A program made the position numbers and the translations under genes. Below are positions 4,964 to 6,701 of a DNA stretch of 6,701 bases, in pieces (the first letter of the stretch is position 1; each line of letters opens with the position of its first letter). The notes under the pieces were generated by a model. It was not told where the DNA came from. It saw nothing but the letters and a program-made list of their open reading frames with translations, and did not search any database. This DNA is from Alphaproteobacteria bacterium (GTDB taxonomy: Bacteria > Pseudomonadota > Alphaproteobacteria > Sphingomonadales > Emcibacteraceae), in contig NVTJ01000084.1 in NCBI GenBank assembly GCA_002401545.1, positions 1 to 6,701 of the forward strand, read 5' to 3'.

Positions 4964-5497
4964 TTATTCCTCTTTATTTAAGTTATTTAAGTTATTTAAG
5001 TTGTATTCCATGAGCCACCGCCGACCTTTACAGTCAACAGATGGCCCAAGTTTTGTGAAATGAAACCCGGCACGGGAAAGCACCCGCGTCAGTGCCGGGC
5101 GCATAAGCGTCAAGATAGTTCTTGCCCCATAATGGTCGCGTAATATATCAAGCCCTTCGGTTAGACATTTCATCACAGGCACCCGCTGGAATATCTTCTC
5201 TGTCCTGGGACTGGGAATACACAGCCGCCCGATCTCCATAGCCCCCGCTGGCGGCTCATAATCTTTTAAGTATTTCTGCAAGGGAAGGTATGGCCCCAGA
5301 CAAAGCCTTGCCGTCGCCACGGGCCTGTCGTGCCACATAACGATCACATGGGCCGCCCGGCGGTCGAACCCGTCCTTTTCCAGTTCTGCCATGTCCATGG
5401 CCTCCCATGGCCGCTCTTCGGCATAGGCCCGGTGGCGCAGATGATAACAGGCATCAATCTGTTCGGGGGTCAGGGCGAGATCACAGCGGAGTGTCAT
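4964..5497 (-). CDS. LuxI/FeeM-like acyltransferase (GNAT fold)
   Basis: A 177-aa protein with the residue pattern of the autoinducer-synthase and N-acyl amino acid synthase fold: R21-x-R-x-Y25, R29-P-W31, D42-x-F-D45, a V-A-T-A-R64-L strand, then E88-I-G-R91-L. In LuxI-type enzymes the matching R, W, D, R, E and R residues shape the S-adenosylmethionine and acyl-carrier sites. Related enzymes acylate free amino acids or envelope molecules. The substrate here is unknown, and no LuxR-type regulator is in view. Its ATG overlaps the stop of the upstream structural gene (ATGA), and GGAA lies 5 nt before the start. The C-terminus is odd: a thrice-repeated N-L-N made by a 9-bp DNA repeat, then NKEE. 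A general GNAT acetyltransferase is the alternative call. Confidence 0.7.
   Translation of the reverse strand: MTLRCDLALTPEQIDACYHLRHRAYAEERPWEAMDMAELEKDGFDRRAAHVIVMWHDRPVATARLCLGPYLPLQKYLKDYEPPAGAMEIGRLCIPSPRTEKIFQRVPVMKCLTEGLDILRDHYGARTILTLMRPALTRVLSRAGFHFTKLGPSVDCKGRRWLMEYNLNNLNNLNKEE
4976..5002. repeat. Three tandem 9-bp repeats at the acyltransferase 3' end
   Basis: ATTTAAGTT occurs three times head to tail; on the minus strand it reads AACTTAAAT and encodes N-L-N three times. All three copies are identical. The array ends just before the ribosome binding site of the next gene (GAGGA at 4967-4971), so copy number changes would lengthen the acyltransferase tail without moving the binding site relative to the next start. 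Confidence 0.95.
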
Positions 5498-6276
5498 ATC
5501 GTTTCCGTCACTTTAAGGGCCATTGCAAAGGTATTTAAGGCCGCCTTAAGCACCGGCTCCCGGATGTTCAGAAAGCCATACATCAGCTCTCTCTGGGCAT
5601 ATGGCCCCTCTCTGTCCGGGCTGACCAGCACCGGGGTTTTATCCGGCCCTGCGCCCTGAATATCGTAAAACTTCTCCCACGCCTCACTCTCGGTCAGATA
5701 GCCCAGCTTCACCTGATATTCCCGGCCCCCTTCGCCCGCATTGGGGATCACGGCACCGGACCGTGCCCGGTGATATGTGGTGGTGGTGATATGACGGTAT
5801 CCGCCGCCGTAGGATTTGTTGAATGTGGGGGTGAAGGCAAGCCCCATAAACAGCCGACCCATTTGTAATTTTCCGCCAGGTACCGTGCCGCCGGTGATGG
5901 TGATCTTCCACCAGCGAAATGTCTGAGACAGAGACAGGAATGCAAGACCGTGTGAGCGGCCATCAGACCGTATAAAACCGTCCATCCTAAACCCTGTGCT
6001 GGCCAATATCACCGTGCCTGTGGCAAGGCCGCCCTGTGTCGCTGCCGCCTTGATCTCCCATATGGCATCTGCCGGAAGATTGGTGAACAAACCACCGATG
6101 ATGTTGACTGCCTTGGCGACACCTAAATCCACCTCCAATGTGCTGTCCACCGTACTGGATTGGAACAGATCGCCGGGCTGTATCTTGTTAAGGTAAGAGG
6201 CTGGCATATCCGCCGTTTCGGCAGGCGCAGCCGTCACGGTGAAATCATAGGCGATTGCGATAAAGATGTTTTCCAT
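5494..6276 (-). CDS. Phage tail-associated structural protein with jelly-roll-like N-terminal half
   Basis: A 260-aa protein. Residues about 25-155 are rich in beta pattern and small residues (VDLGVAKAVNIIGGLFTNL, then ATWEIKA-type strands, ending near GRLFMGLAF). This resembles the discoidin-like domains of phage tail proteins from alphaproteobacteria. The second half (about 155-260) is a different module with VKLGYLTESEAWEKFYDI and a VSPDREGP loop. No catalytic residues stand out, so a structural or receptor- or glycan-binding role is inferred. The start ATG (6274-6276) has AAGG 8 nt upstream, which lies at the end of the preceding tail gene; the gap to that gene is 11 bases. The stop overlaps the acyltransferase start. 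Family identity is uncertain; phage origin is well supported by context. Confidence 0.65.
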   Translation of the reverse strand: MENIFIAIAYDFTVTAAPAETADMPASYLNKIQPGDLFQSSTVDSTLEVDLGVAKAVNIIGGLFTNLPADAIWEIKAAATQGGLATGTVILASTGFRMDGFIRSDGRSHGLAFLSLSQTFRWWKITITGGTVPGGKLQMGRLFMGLAFTPTFNKSYGGGYRHITTTTYHRARSGAVIPNAGEGGREYQVKLGYLTESEAWEKFYDIQGAGPDKTPVLVSPDREGPYAQRELMYGFLNIREPVLKAALNTFAMALKVTETI

Positions 6277-6287
6277 GAATTATGCCT

Positions 6288-6641
6288 TCAGCCCCACAGC
6301 GTTAAAATTGTCAAGCCTGTCCCGAACTGTTCGGAGACCCCCTTGATCATGAAATCCCGCCCCGCCGTGAGGCCGAACCGGGGATATTTTATAGTCCTGG
6401 TCTGGCCGACCCGGTAAACCCCGTTTTGACCACTCAACTGGACCTGATAAATGTCGCGTGCGACCTTCATCAGATTGAACTGACGCAAATTTTCAGCCTC
6501 CGCATCCAGCTGTTCATAGAGGGCAGATGTGATCTCCCGGTCGCGGGCACCAAGGGACAGGACCTTGACCGTTCCGTCCTCTGATTTCGAGGTACGGGCG
6601 GCTTGGGTGATTTGTGATATTCGTGCGGGATCGGCTGGCAT
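6288..6641 (-). CDS. Phage tail or baseplate protein
   Basis: A 117-aa protein from the ATG at 6639-6641, which has GGAAG 8 nt upstream. A TTG at 6654-6656 would add five residues but directly follows a stop and lacks a binding site. Features are a helical middle (REITSALYEQLDAEAENLRQFNLMKVARDIYQVQL) and a beta-rich end (GVYRVGQTRTIKYPRFGL, GRDFMIKGVSEQ, ending ILTLWG). The closing pattern of a strand, GRDF and a terminal LWG is like tail-hub or baseplate proteins of alphaproteobacterial siphophages, as far as I recall. It leads the operon in this window and is 11 bases upstream of the 260-aa structural gene. Confidence 0.6.
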   Translation of the reverse strand: MPADPARISQITQAARTSKSEDGTVKVLSLGARDREITSALYEQLDAEAENLRQFNLMKVARDIYQVQLSGQNGVYRVGQTRTIKYPRFGLTAGRDFMIKGVSEQFGTGLTILTLWG

Positions 6642-6691
6642 CAGATTTTCTTCCAATCATTCAAATATGGGTCGGGTGCATCTAATTGACC
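6641..6691 (-). other. Possible 3' end of a further upstream phage gene
   Basis: Sixteen codons (GQLDAPDPYLNDWKKI) end in TGA at 6641-6643, and that stop shares its last base with the ATG of the tail gene (TGATG), a usual coupling junction. The frame is, however, closed by TAG at 6692-6694, only 51 bases upstream. Another frame is open to the window edge and ends at TGA 6657-6659. The true upstream gene could use either frame, or could be broken here. The window ends too soon to tell. Confidence 0.2.
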
Positions 6692-6701
6692 CTATTCGCA
6701 G

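Noticed and set aside
1..6701. CRISPR array, insertion sequence or rRNA gene
   Set aside because: No regularly spaced direct repeats, transposase or rRNA-like sequence was seen; the only tandem repeats are the coding 18-bp and 9-bp arrays.

Overview
The window joins a conserved bacterial chromosome segment (about 1-2800, plus strand) to the end of a prophage or phage-derived element (about 2784-6701, minus strand). The host is most likely an alphaproteobacterium of moderate GC. The primase C-terminus and the primary sigma factor are of alphaproteobacterial type, and dnaG followed by rpoD is the usual order in that class. I cannot place it to genus.

Left part: the 3' end of dnaG, a 68-base spacer with a clean hairpin, then a complete rpoD. 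The sigma factor carries four tandem copies of an 18-bp unit and an acidic run in its non-conserved region. After rpoD comes a 77-nt tRNA gene with a CAU anticodon and an encoded CCA. It is an elongator-type tRNA, more likely the AUA-decoding isoleucine tRNA than methionine.

Junction: on the minus strand, running into the 3' end of the tRNA, is the last ~93 codons of a large serine-type recombinase. Its stop codon lies inside the tRNA T-arm. This looks like an attachment-site junction with a decayed integrase.

Right part: a compact leftward operon, listed here in transcription order (right to left). It holds a tail or baseplate protein, a second tail-type structural protein with a jelly-roll-like N-terminal half, a LuxI/FeeM-like acyltransferase, a 62-aa two-helix membrane protein, a ~110-nt highly structured RNA segment, a D12-class (Dam-type) adenine methyltransferase, a small protein resembling the Acb2/Tad1 hairpin family of anti-CBASS nucleotide sponges, a phospholipase A2-fold protein and a 34-aa membrane microprotein. 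ATGA overlaps and short spacings suggest coupled translation.

The segment after the tail genes reads as an accessory cassette. The methyltransferase could protect against restriction and the Acb2-like protein against CBASS signalling. The acyltransferase, PLA2-like protein and small membrane proteins may act on lipids, envelope or lysis. The most novel item is the RNA segment at 4658-4766. It can fold into a row of hairpins, and the last of these would bury the likely dam ribosome binding site. These functional links are inference from family resemblance and order; no database search was possible.
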